The notes: generated by a model from the letters alone, not told the origin. Positions 8,444-19,100 are shown, counted from the stretch's first letter. The stretch: DNA of 64,000 nt from Loktanella sp. SALINAS62 (GCF_018263905.1 NZ_JAAFZU010000055.1:75673-139672), one strand, 5' to 3'. Program-made: numbers and translations.

Positions 8444-9622
8444 ATGGGCTGGAAGACACTTGACGACATGGAACTGAACCGCAAACGCGTGTTGGTGCGC
8501 GTCGATATCAACGTGCCCGTCGAGGATGGACGCGTCACCGATACCACCCGCATCGACCGGATCGTGCCGACGGTGCAGGACATAAAGGCCAAGGGCGGCA
8601 CCCCGATCCTGCTGGCGCATTTCGATCGCCCCAAGGGCAAGGTAGTGCCAGAAATGTCGCTGGGCCAGATCGTGCCCGCACTGGAACAGGCGCTGGGATG
8701 CGATGTGGCGTTCATCGACGGCAACTATGGCGAACGGGTTGCCGCGTTGGCACAGGGCGATGTGGCGTTGCTGGAAAACCTGCGGTTCAATCCGGGCGAG
8801 GAATCCAACGACGACGGTTTCGCATCCCGATTGGCCACACTTGGCGATGTCTATGTCAACGATGCGTTTTCTGCCGCGCACCGCGCCCATGCCAGCACCG
8901 ATGCTCTGGCCCGCAAGCTGCCTGCCTGCGCTGGACGCCTGATGGCAGAAGAGCTGGGCGCGCTGGACCGCGCATTGGGCAATCCTGAACGCCCCGTCGT
9001 CGCCGTGGTCGGGGGGGCCAAGGTATCGACCAAGCTGGACCTGCTGTCCAACCTTGTGGAAAAGGTCGACACGCTGGTGATCGGCGGCGGCATGGCCAAT
9101 ACCTTTCTCGCGGCGTCGGGCATCGACGTGGGCAAATCGCTGTGCGAGCACGATCTGGCCGACACCGCCCGCAAGATCGCGCAAAAAGCAGCCGACCGGG
9201 GCTGCGAAATCCTGCTGCCGCGCGATGTCGTCGTGGCACGTGAATTCAAGGCAGGCGCCGAAAGCCAAACCGTCAAGACCGAAGACTGTCCGGCGGACGC
9301 CATGATACTGGATGCAGGTCCGGATTCGGTCGCGCATATCGTCGATGTGCTGAAACGGTCCAAAACGCTGGTCTGGAACGGACCGCTCGGCGCGTTCGAA
9401 ATCGCACCTTTTGACGCGGCGACAACAGCGGCGGCACAGGCAGCGGCAGCATTGACGCGCGACGGTGCGCTGATTTCCGTCGCAGGTGGCGGCGACACCG
9501 TGGCCGCCCTGAACAAGGCCGGTGTGTCTGGCGATTTCAGCTACGTTTCGACCGCGGGCGGCGCATTCCTAGAATGGATGGAAGGCCGAACCCTGCCCGG
9601 AGTCGCTGCTTTAGATCACTGA
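8444..9622 (+). CDS. pgk: Phosphoglycerate kinase
   Basis: Glycolytic and gluconeogenic enzyme that interconverts 1,3-bisphosphoglycerate plus ADP with 3-phosphoglycerate plus ATP. The 392-aa protein carries the N-domain [16 protein letters not shown] (residues 16-31), HFDRPKGK (near 61-68) and [14 protein letters not shown] blocks, and the nucleotide-binding C-domain blocks [22 protein letters not shown] and VAGGGDT. ATG 8444 has AGGAGG upstream at 8432-8437. A hairpin overlaps the stop codon, and the class I aldolase gene follows 95 bp later, giving a small glycolytic cluster. Confidence 0.97.
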   Translation: MGWKTLDDMELNRKRVLVRVDINVPVEDGRVTDTTRIDRIVPTVQDIKAKGGTPILLAHFDRPKGKVVPEMSLGQIVPALEQALGCDVAFIDGNYGERVAALAQGDVALLENLRFNPGEESNDDGFASRLATLGDVYVNDAFSAAHRAHASTDALARKLPACAGRLMAEELGALDRALGNPERPVVAVVGGAKVSTKLDLLSNLVEKVDTLVIGGGMANTFLAASGIDVGKSLCEHDLADTARKIAQKAADRGCEILLPRDVVVAREFKAGAESQTVKTEDCPADAMILDAGPDSVAHIVDVLKRSKTLVWNGPLGAFEIAPFDAATTAAAQAAAALTRDGALISVAGGGDTVAALNKAGVSGDFSYVSTAGGAFLEWMEGRTLPGVAALDH

Positions 9623-9653
9623 TAGCGTTAAACAAACCTGCGTTTGCGCTATC
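9621..9653 (+). other. Inverted repeat overlapping the pgk stop codon
   Basis: GATAGCG 9621-9627 pairs with CGCTATC 9647-9653, with an inner AAAC/GTTT match. It begins within the pgk TGA and has no following T tract, so it is a possible RNA processing or pause hairpin between pgk and the aldolase gene. Confidence 0.4.
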
Positions 9654-9671
9654 ATATTTGCCATCGCGGCA

Positions 9672-9710
9672 CCCCTTGCCTATGTCCGTTGTAACGGATC
9701 ACGCAAGGGG
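9672..9710 (+). promoter_or_regulatory. Hairpin that buries the ribosome-binding site of the aldolase gene
   Basis: CCCCTTGC 9672-9679 pairs perfectly with GCAAGGGG 9703-9710. Inside, TCCGTT 9685-9690 pairs with AACGGA 9693-9698. The 3' arm contains the AAGGGG Shine-Dalgarno of the aldolase, whose ATG is at 9718, so the folded leader would hide the ribosome site. No T tract follows, which argues against a plain terminator. Confidence 0.55.
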
Positions 9711-9717
9711 CGGAACG

Positions 9718-10608
9718 ATGAATACGGACATGGCGGACAAGATGCGCAGCGGGTCGGGTTTTATCGCGGCACTGGACCAAAGCGGTGGATCGACGCCAAA
9801 GGCGCTGGCAGCATACGGACTGTGTGAAAAAGACTGGTCAAACGACAACCAGATGTTCGATCTGATCCACGACATGCGGTGCCGTATCGTGTCCGCGCCG
9901 ACGTTCAACGGTGACAAGGTTCTGGGGGCAATCCTGTTTGAACAGACGATGGACCGCGACTTTGCCGGCAAACCCGCCCCGCGCCACCTGTGGGAAGATC
10001 AGGGCGTCGTGCCGTTCCTGAAGATCGATCACGGTCTGGAAGACACCGCCGACGGTGTGCAGTTGATGAAACCGATTGCCGGATTGGACGGCACCCTGTC
10101 ACGCGCTGCAGGTCTGGGCATTTTCGGCACCAAGGAACGGTCGGTGATCCACGCCGCCGATCCCACAGGCATCGCTGCCATCGTGGCACAGCAATTCGAC
10201 ATTGGCCGTCGCGTGCTGTCGCACGACATGATGCCCATTCTGGAACCTGAAATCACAATCTCGATCCCGGACAAGGCCGCGGCAGAAGACATGCTGCTGG
10301 ACGAAATCCTGCGCGCGCTGGACACGCTGCCCGATGGAACAGAAGTCATGATCAAACTGACGCTGCCGGAAAATCCCGGACAATACGCGCAACTGGTCGA
10401 TCATCCCAAAGTGATGCGCGTCGTCGCACTGTCCGGTGGTTACGATCTGGACGAAGCGACAGCGCGGCTGGCCCAGAACCCCGGTATCATCGCCAGCTTT
10501 TCACGCGCACTGACTGAACGGTTGTCCGCCGAACAATCTGACGCGGAATTCAACGCCGCCATCGCGCAAAGCATCGACGCGATCTATCGCGCCTCTGTCA
10601 CGGGCTGA
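9718..10608 (+). CDS. Class I fructose-bisphosphate aldolase (FdaB-like)
   Basis: Cleaves fructose-1,6-bisphosphate by a Schiff-base mechanism without metal. The 296-aa protein matches the short class I type known from Staphylococcus FdaB: the N-terminal block GSGFIAALDQSGGSTPKAL is near residues 13-31, then EQTMDRDFAGKPAPRHLWE, KIDHGLED and the strand VMIKLTLPE carrying the likely Schiff-base lysine near residue 205. ATG 9718 is chosen; a longer frame running back into pgk lacks a ribosome site. It sits 95 bp downstream of pgk behind a structured leader that may control translation. Confidence 0.93.
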   Translation: MNTDMADKMRSGSGFIAALDQSGGSTPKALAAYGLCEKDWSNDNQMFDLIHDMRCRIVSAPTFNGDKVLGAILFEQTMDRDFAGKPAPRHLWEDQGVVPFLKIDHGLEDTADGVQLMKPIAGLDGTLSRAAGLGIFGTKERSVIHAADPTGIAAIVAQQFDIGRRVLSHDMMPILEPEITISIPDKAAAEDMLLDEILRALDTLPDGTEVMIKLTLPENPGQYAQLVDHPKVMRVVALSGGYDLDEATARLAQNPGIIASFSRALTERLSAEQSDAEFNAAIAQSIDAIYRASVTG

Positions 10609-10719
10609 CACGTCGATATCACGCAGGCACGAAATATGAATTGCGGGATTCCATCGACACCGGATTCGTGATTAGCATAGCGTCAAGCGCGGACAGAATA
10701 CCGCACACCAGAGGCGCAG

Positions 10720-11019
10720 ATGAGCAAACGCAACCGACCCGCTGTAGGCACTTTGATCTATTTTCTGGGGGCATTGGCCCTTGGTTTCTATTTTACCTTT
10801 GCTGCGGTGCAAGGCGATTACGGTGTGTTGAAACGCAGCGGGATCGAAGCCGAAGGACGCGTGCTGGCACAGGAATTGCAATTGTTGCAGGCCGAAGTCA
10901 GCCGCATGGAAAACCTGACCATGCGCCTGTCCGACAAGTATCTGGACCTTGACCTGCTGGACCAGCAGGCCCGCGATGTGCTGGGCCTGATCCGGACGGA
11001 TGAAATCGTGATCCGCTGA
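10720..11019 (+). CDS. FtsB/DivIC-family septum formation initiator
   Basis: Small bitopic membrane protein of the divisome. The 99-aa protein has a short cytoplasmic N-terminus (SKRNRP), one transmembrane helix (about residues 9-30) and a periplasmic coiled coil (about 33-72: LKRSGIEAEGRVLAQELQLLQAEVSRMENL). The end region LDQQARDVLGLIRTDEIVIR matches the conserved FtsB/DivIC tail. ATG 10720 follows CAGAGGCG. The position directly ahead of the pdh operon is common in alphaproteobacteria. Family call is strong; an essential role in division is inference. Confidence 0.88.
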   Translation: MSKRNRPAVGTLIYFLGALALGFYFTFAAVQGDYGVLKRSGIEAEGRVLAQELQLLQAEVSRMENLTMRLSDKYLDLDLLDQQARDVLGLIRTDEIVIR

Positions 11020-11082
11020 GACGCAGGTTTTTGTGGCGACCGCGTTGCCTTACCCGACGAACCGCTTTAGGTTTGGGAATTA

Positions 11083-11096
11083 GTTTAACACTAAAC
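11083..11096. repeat. Short inverted repeat upstream of pdhA
   Basis: GTTTA 11083-11087 and TAAAC 11092-11096 flank ACAC in an AT-rich stretch 30 bp before pdhA. It could be an operator for the pdh operon or part of its promoter; nothing else supports a role. Confidence 0.25.
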
Positions 11097-11125
11097 AATT
11101 CTCTGGACCTACGAGGGGACGCGCA

Positions 11126-12136
11126 ATGCCGCCACGCAAAAAGGACGCACAGCCGAATGTATCGGCCGATGACCTGAAGGCCTATTACCGCGACATGCTG
11201 ATGATCCGCCGCTTTGAAGAAAAAGCGGGACAGCTTTACGGCATGGGGCTGATCGGCGGCTTTTGTCACCTGTACATCGGACAAGAAGCCGTTGTCGTCG
11301 GTCTGGAAGCCGCAGCCAAGGACGGCGACAAGCGCGTCACATCCTACCGCGATCACGGCCACATGCTGGCCTGTGGCATGGACCCCAAGGGCGTCATGGC
11401 CGAACTGACAGGCCGCGAAGGCGGCTATTCCAAAGGCAAGGGCGGGAGCATGCACATGTTCTCGAAGGAAAAGCATTTTTACGGCGGTCACGGCATCGTC
11501 GCGGCACAGGTACCGCTGGGTGCGGGCCTTGCGTTTTCGGACAAGTACAAAGGCAACGATAACGTCACCTTTGTCTATTTCGGGGACGGTGCCGCCAACC
11601 AGGGTCAGGTCTATGAAACCTACAACATGGCCGAACTGTGGGATCTGCCCGTCGTCTTTGTGATCGAAAACAACCAATATGCGATGGGCACATCGACCAA
11701 ACGGTCGACAAAATCGCCCAGCTACTGGGAACGCGGTGCCGCCTATGGCATCCCCGGCGAAGAAGTCGATGGCATGGACGTGCTGGCGGTCAAGGAAGCT
11801 GGTGAAAAGGCGGTCGCGCACTGCCGCGCGGGCAACGGTCCGTATATTCTGGAAATCAAAACCTATCGCTACCGGGGCCATTCCATGTCCGACCCCGCGA
11901 AATACCGCACCCGCGAAGAGGTGCAGAAGATGCGCGATGAACGCGACCCGATCGAACAGATCCGCGACCTGCTGCTGACCGGCAGCCACGCGACAGAGGA
12001 CGATTTGAAAGCCATCGACAAGGAAATCAAAGGCATCATCAATGACGCCGCCGAATTTTCCAAGGAAAGCCCGGAACCCGATCTGGAAGAGCTTTGGACC
12101 GATATCTACGCAACCGAAGTTCCGCAGGAGGCTTGA
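11126..12136 (+). CDS. pdhA: Pyruvate dehydrogenase E1 component, alpha subunit
   Basis: E1-alpha binds thiamine diphosphate and, with PdhB, decarboxylates pyruvate and passes the acetyl group to a lipoyl domain. The 336-aa protein shows the E1 ThDP motif GDGAANQGQVYET ending in IENNQYAM (near residues 155-193) and the phosphorylation-loop-type region YRYRGHSMSDPAKYR (near 249-263). ATG 11126 is preceded by GAGGGGACGC. It heads the pdhA-pdhB-pdhC operon; the E3 gene (lpd) is not in the window. The stop is only 3 bp from the pdhB ATG. Confidence 0.97.
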   Translation: MPPRKKDAQPNVSADDLKAYYRDMLMIRRFEEKAGQLYGMGLIGGFCHLYIGQEAVVVGLEAAAKDGDKRVTSYRDHGHMLACGMDPKGVMAELTGREGGYSKGKGGSMHMFSKEKHFYGGHGIVAAQVPLGAGLAFSDKYKGNDNVTFVYFGDGAANQGQVYETYNMAELWDLPVVFVIENNQYAMGTSTKRSTKSPSYWERGAAYGIPGEEVDGMDVLAVKEAGEKAVAHCRAGNGPYILEIKTYRYRGHSMSDPAKYRTREEVQKMRDERDPIEQIRDLLLTGSHATEDDLKAIDKEIKGIINDAAEFSKESPEPDLEELWTDIYATEVPQEA

Positions 12137-12139
12137 TTG

Positions 12140-13519
12140 ATGGCAACCGAAATTTTGATGCCCGCCCTGAGCCCCACGATGGAAGAAGGCACTCTGGCCA
12201 AATGGCTGGTCAAGGAAGGCGACACCGTCGCATCCGGTGACATTCTGGCCGAAATCGAAACCGACAAGGCAACGATGGAATTTGAAGCCGTGGACGAAGG
12301 CACCATCGGCAAGATCCTGATCGCAGAAGGCACCGAAGGCGTGGCCGTCAACACCGCCATCGCGGTCCTGCTGGAAGATGGCGAAACGATGGACGATGTA
12401 TCGGTCGACACCAGCCAGTCGCAGCAGCCCGTTGCCGCCGACAAGGAACAATCGTCGGAAACTGCGCCCGCCGCCGCGATGAGCCATCCTGAACCCAAAC
12501 AATCGGATCGCACGCCGGACTGGCCCGACGACGTAGAGGTCAAGAAAACGACCGTCCGCGAAGCCCTGCGCGATGCGATGGCCGAAGAAATGCGCCGCGA
12601 CGAAAACGTGTTCCTGATGGGTGAAGAAGTCGCCGAATATCAAGGCGCCTACAAGATTTCCCAAGGGCTGCTGGACGAATTCGGGGCCAGACGGGTGATC
12701 GACACCCCGATCACCGAACACGGGTTTGCCGGTATCGGTGTGGGTGCGGCATTCGGCGGGCTGCGTCCGATTGTGGAATTCATGACCTTCAACTTTGCCA
12801 TGCAGGCGATGGACCAGATCATCAACTCTGCCGCCAAAACGCTGTATATGTCAGGCGGCCAGATGGGTGCGCCGATGGTGTTCCGCGGGCCCAACGGTGC
12901 GGCAGCGCGTGTGGGTGCGCAGCACTCTCAGGATTATGCCGCATGGTTCATGCAGGTGCCGGGACTGAAAGTCTGCATGCCCTATTCCGCCGCCGACGCA
13001 AAAGGCCTGATGAAATCCGCGATCCGCGATCCCAATCCGGTGATCTTTTTGGAAAACGAAATCCTGTATGGCCGGTCGTTTGACGTGCCTGTCATGGATG
13101 ATTTCACAATCCCCTTCGGCAAGGCCAAGATCGAACGCGATGGCGATGACGTGACCATCGTATCGTTCGGCATCGGCATGACCTATGCGTTGGAAGCCGC
13201 TGAAAAGCTGGCAGAAGAAGGCATTAACGCCGAAGTCATCAACCTGCGGACCCTGCGCCCGATGGATACCGAAACCATCCTTGAATCGGTGCGCAAGACG
13301 AACCGCTGCGTCACCGTCGAAGAAGGCTGGCCGCAAGGCAGCGTCGGCGGCTACATCAGTGGCGTCATCATGCAGGAAGCGTTCGATTATCTGGACGCGC
13401 CCGTCATCACATGCACCGGCAAGGACGTCCCGATGCCCTATGCCGCGAACCTGGAAAAGCATGCGTTGATCACCACAGCCGAAGTGGTCGCAGCCGTCAA
13501 AAAAGTCACCTACCGGTAA
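12140..13519 (+). CDS. pdhB: Pyruvate dehydrogenase E1 component, beta subunit, with N-terminal lipoyl domain
   Basis: The 459-aa protein joins a biotinyl/lipoyl domain (residues 2-80, lipoyl Lys in ETDKATMEF near residue 43), an acidic Ala/Glu-rich linker (about 85-130) and the E1-beta transketolase-like domains. Conserved E1-beta blocks include [14 protein letters not shown] and [17 protein letters not shown]. The start is ATG 12140, with GGAGG at 12127-12131 eight bases upstream; the TTG just before it is less likely. The lipoylated E1-beta is a known alphaproteobacterial feature. The lipoyl domain is almost the same as that of PdhC, pointing to duplication or gene conversion within the operon. 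Confidence 0.96.
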   Translation: MATEILMPALSPTMEEGTLAKWLVKEGDTVASGDILAEIETDKATMEFEAVDEGTIGKILIAEGTEGVAVNTAIAVLLEDGETMDDVSVDTSQSQQPVAADKEQSSETAPAAAMSHPEPKQSDRTPDWPDDVEVKKTTVREALRDAMAEEMRRDENVFLMGEEVAEYQGAYKISQGLLDEFGARRVIDTPITEHGFAGIGVGAAFGGLRPIVEFMTFNFAMQAMDQIINSAAKTLYMSGGQMGAPMVFRGPNGAAARVGAQHSQDYAAWFMQVPGLKVCMPYSAADAKGLMKSAIRDPNPVIFLENEILYGRSFDVPVMDDFTIPFGKAKIERDGDDVTIVSFGIGMTYALEAAEKLAEEGINAEVINLRTLRPMDTETILESVRKTNRCVTVEEGWPQGSVGGYISGVIMQEAFDYLDAPVITCTGKDVPMPYAANLEKHALITTAEVVAAVKKVTYR

Positions 13520-13531
13520 GGAGCCAGCGCG

Positions 13532-14896
13532 ATGCCCACAGAAATCCTGATGCCCGCCCTGTCCCCCACGATGGAGGAAGGGACGCTGGCGAAATGGCTG
13601 GTCAAGGAAGGCGACACCGTGTCCGCCGGTGACCTGCTGGCTGAAATCGAAACCGACAAGGCGACGATGGAATTCGAAGCCGTGGACGAAGGCACCATCG
13701 GCAAGATCGTCGTCCCCGAAGGCAGCGAAGGCGTCAAAGTCAACGACGTGATCGCCGTCCTGCTGGCCGAAGGCGAAAGCGCCGACGACATCGGTGACAC
13801 CTCTGCCAAATCGGAACCCGCCTCGTCCCATGCCGAACCGGCAGAGGCATCCAAACAGACCGAACCCGCCGCAGGTTACGGACGTGACGGGTCCGCAGCG
13901 CAGGAAGCGAAACCCGACACTGCGTCTGCCGGGGACAAAAAGGACGGCGAACGCATCTTTGCCTCACCCCTCGCGCGTCGGATCGCGGCTGACAAAGGGT
14001 TGGATCTGGCCGATATTGCAGGGTCCGGCCCGCACGGACGGATCGTCAAATCCGACGTCGAAAACGCCCAGCCAAAGACGCAATCCGCCGCCGCCGAAAC
14101 AGGTGCCAAAGACAGCGCAAAGGACGCGCCGATCCCCGCCACCAAGGGCGGCACAATCGCCAGCGGCCCATCGACCGAAACGATCCTCAAAACCTACGAA
14201 GATCGCCCGTTCGAAGAGGTCAAGCTGGACGGCATGCGCAAGACCGTCGCATCGCGGCTGACCGAAGCCAAACAGACCGTGCCGCATTTCTATCTGCGCC
14301 GCGACATTCAGCTGGACGCGCTGATGGCGTTCCGCAGCCAGTTGAACAAGCAACTGGAGTCGCGCAACGTCAAACTGTCGGTCAATGATTTCATCATCAA
14401 GGCTTGCGCGCTGGCGCTGCAACAGGTGCCGGATGCCAACGCCGTCTGGGCGAACGACCGCATGCTGCGGTTCACGAAATCCGACGTGGCCGTCGCCGTC
14501 GCCATCGAAGGCGGCTTGTTCACCCCTGTCCTGAAAGACGCGGACTCAAAATCGCTGTCGTCGCTGTCGTCAGAGATGAAAGACCTTGCCACCCGTGCCC
14601 GCGACCGCAAGCTGGCACCGCATGAATACGCCGGTGGCAGCTTTGCAGTCAGCAATCTGGGCATGTTCGGCATCGATAACTTTGACGCGATTATCAACCC
14701 GCCGCATTCTGCAATCCTGGCCGTCGGCGCGGGCGTGAAAAAGCCGATCGTGGGCAAGGACGGCGAACTGACCGTCGGTATGGTGATGTCGGTCACCCTT
14801 TCGGTTGATCACCGCGTCATCGACGGTGCATTGGGTGCCAACCTGTTGCAGGCGATCAAGGACAACCTTGAAAGCCCGATGACGATGCTGGCCTGA
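13532..14896 (+). CDS. pdhC: Pyruvate dehydrogenase E2, dihydrolipoamide acetyltransferase
   Basis: E2 core enzyme that moves the acetyl group from lipoamide to CoA. In the 454-aa protein, the order is a lipoyl domain (residues 2-80, ETDKATMEF), an Ala/Pro/Glu linker, a peripheral E1/E3-binding domain (about 143-180: [28 protein letters not shown] is visible in the DNA from about 13962), a second linker, and the catalytic domain (about 228-454) with the active-site motif DHRVIDG near residue 427. AAGGAG precedes ATG 13532. It is the last gene of pdhABC and ends before a strong bidirectional terminator. Its lipoyl Lys would be modified by LipA (60.6-61.6 kb). Confidence 0.96.
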   Translation: MPTEILMPALSPTMEEGTLAKWLVKEGDTVSAGDLLAEIETDKATMEFEAVDEGTIGKIVVPEGSEGVKVNDVIAVLLAEGESADDIGDTSAKSEPASSHAEPAEASKQTEPAAGYGRDGSAAQEAKPDTASAGDKKDGERIFASPLARRIAADKGLDLADIAGSGPHGRIVKSDVENAQPKTQSAAAETGAKDSAKDAPIPATKGGTIASGPSTETILKTYEDRPFEEVKLDGMRKTVASRLTEAKQTVPHFYLRRDIQLDALMAFRSQLNKQLESRNVKLSVNDFIIKACALALQQVPDANAVWANDRMLRFTKSDVAVAVAIEGGLFTPVLKDADSKSLSSLSSEMKDLATRARDRKLAPHEYAGGSFAVSNLGMFGIDNFDAIINPPHSAILAVGAGVKKPIVGKDGELTVGMVMSVTLSVDHRVIDGALGANLLQAIKDNLESPMTMLA

Positions 14897-14913
14897 TCGC
14901 TATTGCCTGAAAC

Positions 14914-14946
14914 GAAAAACGCCGGGTCAGTGACCCGGCGTTTTTT
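14914..14946. terminator. Bidirectional intrinsic terminator between pdhC and cysE
   Basis: CGCCGGGT 14920-14927 pairs with ACCCGGCG 14933-14940, extended by CA/TG at the tip. T6 follows at 14941-14946 and an A-rich run at 14914-14919 provides the U tract on the other strand, so it can stop both pdh and cysE transcripts. Confidence 0.9.
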
Positions 14947-14964
14947 GTTTTGGCAAGGCGTCGA

Positions 14965-15774
14965 TCAGTCCATCGGGCCCAGCATGTGATCCATCAGGAT
15001 CGACGGCTGCGAACACCCCGCTTCACCCACAATCTTTGCAGGAACACCTGCAACGGTTTTCATCTGGGGCACATCATGCAGCACCACGGAACCCGCAGCG
15101 ATTCTGCTGCAATGGCCGACGGTGATATTGCCCAGCACCTTGGCCCCTGCCCCGATCAGCACACCGTTCTCGATGGTTGGATGGCGCTTTTCTTCGTCCT
15201 TGCCGGTGCCGCCCAGCGTCACGGAATGCAGCATGGACACATTGTCACCGACGACGGCGGTTTCACCCACCACAACGGAATGGGCGTGGTCGATCATCAG
15301 CCCCTTGCCGATCTGCGCGCCGGGATGAATGTCGACGCCGAACACTTCTGATGCGCGCATCTGAATGAAGTATGCCAAATCAAGCTGGCCGTCGTTCCAC
15401 AGCCAATGCGCCAGACGATGCGCCTGAACGGCCTGAAATCCCTTGAAAAAAATCAATGGCTGCATCATGCGGTGGCAGGCCGGATCACGTTCGAACGTTG
15501 CGATCAGATCGGCGCGCGCATCCAGTGCAAGCTTGCTGTCGGATGCATAGACATCATCCGCAATGTCCCGCAGATTTTGCGCCGACATTTCGTCAGATGC
15601 CAATTTCATCGCAACCCTGTAGGCCAGCGCGTCGTCAAACCGATCATGCTGCAAAATGCCCGCGTGCAACATCGCCCCCATCGCCGGGGCCTTTCGGACC
15701 GCGTGGGCCGCGTCGCCACGAATTTCATCCCAAACAGGATCGAGCGCCAGCAGGTGCGATTGAGTATGTGCCAT
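14965..15774 (-). CDS. cysE: Serine O-acetyltransferase
   Basis: Makes O-acetylserine from serine and acetyl-CoA, the carbon skeleton for cysteine. The 269-aa protein has the N-terminal helical SATase domain (about 1-140) and a C-terminal left-handed beta-helix of hexapeptide repeats (about 145-235: IHPGAQIGKGLMIDHAHSVV..., with the catalytic His in DHAHSVVVGE and GGTGK after it). The polar C-terminal tail could bind cysteine synthase or the cysteine feedback inhibitor. It lies downstream of the GTA cluster on the same strand, 53 bp after the 94-aa ORF, and could be read through from it. Confidence 0.95.
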   Translation of the reverse strand: MAHTQSHLLALDPVWDEIRGDAAHAVRKAPAMGAMLHAGILQHDRFDDALAYRVAMKLASDEMSAQNLRDIADDVYASDSKLALDARADLIATFERDPACHRMMQPLIFFKGFQAVQAHRLAHWLWNDGQLDLAYFIQMRASEVFGVDIHPGAQIGKGLMIDHAHSVVVGETAVVGDNVSMLHSVTLGGTGKDEEKRHPTIENGVLIGAGAKVLGNITVGHCSRIAAGSVVLHDVPQMKTVAGVPAKIVGEAGCSQPSILMDHMLGPMD

Positions 15775-15827
15775 GATGCCGCCTTTGGATCAGTGATGAT
15801 TGTTCATATAGGGCCCATTTGTAAAAA

Positions 15828-16112
15828 TCAAAAGCGCCGCTTTTCACGCAAAGCGTGTACCACCACCGTCAGCGCTGCAAGATAGGAATCATCGATCCGC
15901 TGTGCCACAGGGACTGCCGGAAACGCGCCAGCGGCAGCCGCCAGCGTCCCATCACCAAACAAAGTGTGGCGGCGGTCAGTGCGCTTGCGATACCGATCTG
16001 CCGTGTCGGCAGATTGAATGATATGGCGCGCCCGCGCCGCAGCGTCTGCCGGGGTCAGATATTGAACGCGGCGCACGACCGCATCCAGATCCAGCAAACC
16101 AATCGGTCGCAT
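15828..16112 (-). CDS. Hypothetical protein coupled to the end of the GTA cluster
   Basis: The 94-aa product is not recognised. It starts with MRPIGLLDLDAVVRRVQYLTPADAAARARHI, is rich in Ala and Arg, has no signal peptide or membrane span, and has a predicted all-helical character. Its ATG (16112-16110) shares one base with the TAA of GTA g15 (TAATG arrangement), so translation is coupled to the last GTA structural gene. That context suggests a GTA-related or cluster-maintained role, but no motif confirms it. cysE follows after 53 bp. Confidence 0.65.
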   Translation of the reverse strand: MRPIGLLDLDAVVRRVQYLTPADAAARARHIIQSADTADRYRKRTDRRHTLFGDGTLAAAAGAFPAVPVAQRIDDSYLAALTVVVHALREKRRF

Positions 16113-19100
16113 TAAGATCCGATCACAACATCGCTGAAGGGGCCGGTGCCATACCGTTCCGACAGTTGCGCGACCCCCACCACAAAGCCTGCATTCCCGA
16201 CATCTGCCTCACCCTCGGCAGCGGGATAGATCCAGGACGATGATGCGACAGTGGTTTCTCTGACGACCTTGTTGCCCTGCCTGACCTGCACGATGTAGCG
16301 TTCGTTCTCTTCCCCAAGCGGGACATCCCCGCGTCCCCAGACATCCCCGTCGATCCGCGTCTGCCTGATCCAGTCCACCTTTAGCCCCGCTGGTGTGAAG
16401 CGCGCAGTCAAATGCACCACGGGATAGGGGCGGTAACCGTTGCCGCGAAACGCTTCGACCACATGCCGATAGCTTTTGTCGGTATAAGGCCGCTTGACCG
16501 GACCAAAGCGAAAGTGACGTCTTTGTCCCCGCGCGTAGGTCGGAATGGTAATCTGTTCTGGGCGCCCATCCATCAGCACCATCTTTGTCCCAGCGGGCCA
16601 TACGTCGGGGATCATCGCACTGCTTCCCGCCTGTCCCCGTAGCAAATCGGTCAGCGCAAACGTGCGGTCTTGCGTCATCTGGGCCTGTGCAAATTGCACG
16701 ATTTCCCAATTGTCGGCACTGCCATCGCCCAGCGCCAGCACATTGCGACCGAACAGGACATCATCAGGGTCGATGGCATACAGTGCCCCATGCACCAGTT
16801 TTACCGACAGCACTTGCCTGTCCCAAACCCCCGTGCGTCCGCGCGGCAAAGGTGCGGTCAGGGTGCCGATCACACTGCGGCGGCGAAACACATCCTGAAG
16901 AATATAGCCCCGGTCCGCAGGCGCGGAATATAGTGCGACGGCAGGGCCCCAATCTGCCGCCGTCGTCGCGAAATACGGCGCATGCGCGCTTTCATCACCA
17001 CGGATCAACGGCAGATCCATGAACAAACCAACAACCGGGCCCGGTGCCTTATAGCTTTGCAACCGCGCGCCTTCTTCAAAGCGGCGCTGCGGTCGATAAA
17101 GCGTGCCGTTCAGTCGGGTCGCATCGATGCGGCGCACGCCCGCATCTTCGATCCGGTCGATCCGGTAGCGCCCGTCCTGCCCCGCGTCGCGGATATGCAC
17201 CACATCACCGGCGGCAAGCGCGCCCAGCGACGGGGCAACACTGAAACTGACCGTATCGCGTGCGACCCTTGCTTCGTGGATCCACCGTTCGGCTGTCGAT
17301 GATGCCTCGCCCTTGGTCATGACAAGCGCGAATTCGCTGCGCGCAATCGACGTGGTTTCGTCTTGCGCGTGAATAGCTTCTGCGACCGCGACGCCATAGT
17401 CCGTTTCGCTTTCGACATAGGCAATCTGCACCCGCCCCGATGTCTCTGCATCCGGCGCACGCGTAAATGCGATGTCCGCGCCGCGTTCGGGGTCCAGCAC
17501 CAGATCGTCGCGTCCAATCTGCGCAACCGCCTGCCCAGCGCGATTGGCAAAGTACAGCACGCCATCACGTTCTGACGCCTCAATACCGTAAGCCATCATC
17601 AAGGGCTGCAAGGCCGCGCGCGCGGACCCGATCCGGTCGATCACATAACCACGCACCACCCCATAAAGCTGTGACACATCAATCCGTGTGACCCCTGCAT
17701 TGTGGCAAATCTCGGCCACCACACCTGCAAGCGTGCGGGCCGTGGCCCGCCCGTTCAGCCAATGTCCACGCGCATAATTATCACCATCTGACCAGAGATT
17801 GCTGTTGGCAGGAAAATACGGGAATGGCCGTGCATCCCAGCACCACACAAAAGCGTGGTCCATATCCACCATTCGGCCCCGATACGCCCCCGTCGTTGCC
17901 CGCGGATTATGTTCGGGGTCCGCGAAATGGCGCCAGACTGCACGCAGATATTGCATCTGCATGAAATCATCCCGCGCCCCGTTCGAATAATGCGGCAGCA
18001 GCGATTCCGACGATTTGGGGTCCAGAAACTTGTTGGGCTGGTTCGTGCCTTTATCAATTGCGGCGCAACCGAATTCCGTGAACCAGAACGGTTTGCTATA
18101 GGGCACCCATGCCGTCGGCGTGCTGACCCGCGCACCGTTTATCCGGTTGTGATGTTTGTTCTGCCACCAGCCGCGCAAATCCTTGTAACGCCAGACCCAC
18201 GGTTCCCCGTCACCGTCCGTGATTGACGTGCGCCGCTGTGCCGCCCGCGATTCGGGACTGGCATAAAACCAATCATAACCTTCGCCGCCCGCCACATTGC
18301 CGGACAGATACCCCAGATTATAGATCGACCCATGGGCTGCGTCCTGATGGTCGTCGGTATCGCGCCAGTCCGACAGCGGCATGTAATTGTCGATCCCGAT
18401 GAAATCGATGTTCGAACTTGCCCACAGTGGATCAAGGTGGAAATACTTGTCTGCCGTCCCTACCGGTTGATAACCGTGATATTCCGACCAATCGGATGCA
18501 TAGCTGATCTTGCAATCGCTTCCCAGAATGCTGCGCACATCCGCGGCCAATGCGACCAGCGCCGCGACCGCAGGAAAGCTGTCACCTGCACCCCGGATCT
18601 GGGTCAGACCGCGCATCTCAGAGCCGATGCAAAACGCTTTCACCCCGCCCGCGATTTTGCACAAATGCGCATAGTGCAGGATGAACCGCCGATACCGCCA
18701 CTCTGCCGGCCCGGAATAGCGCACAGCATCGCCATCGCGGACAAAATCGCCGGGTTGCGCCTGCCCCATGAAATCTGCAACCTGTTCTGCCGCCGTCGCA
18801 GTTCTGTCAGGGGTGCCCGCGACACCCGGCGCACGGCTCAGCGTGATCCGACCGCGCCACGGCAGCTTTGGCTGGCCGGTTTCACCCGTCCATGGGTTTG
18901 CCAGATCATTGCCTGCCATCTGCGTCATCAGGATAAAGGGATAGAACATCGGTTCCATCCCACGCGCAGTCAAATCGCGGATAGCCTGTATCACACTCGC
19001 ATCTGACGGCGTCCCGCCATAGACGGGCCGCCCATCGATCCGTGGCACACGTTCGGTGAAATAGCGTTTCACATCGCTGACGCGCCACGGGTCGTCGCCA

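Noticed and set aside
10898-12721. A 607-codon open frame on the minus strand opposite pdhA/pdhB
   Set aside because: It is a shadow created by high G+C codon use; the plus-strand frames give conserved E1 proteins and the minus frame gives no family pattern.
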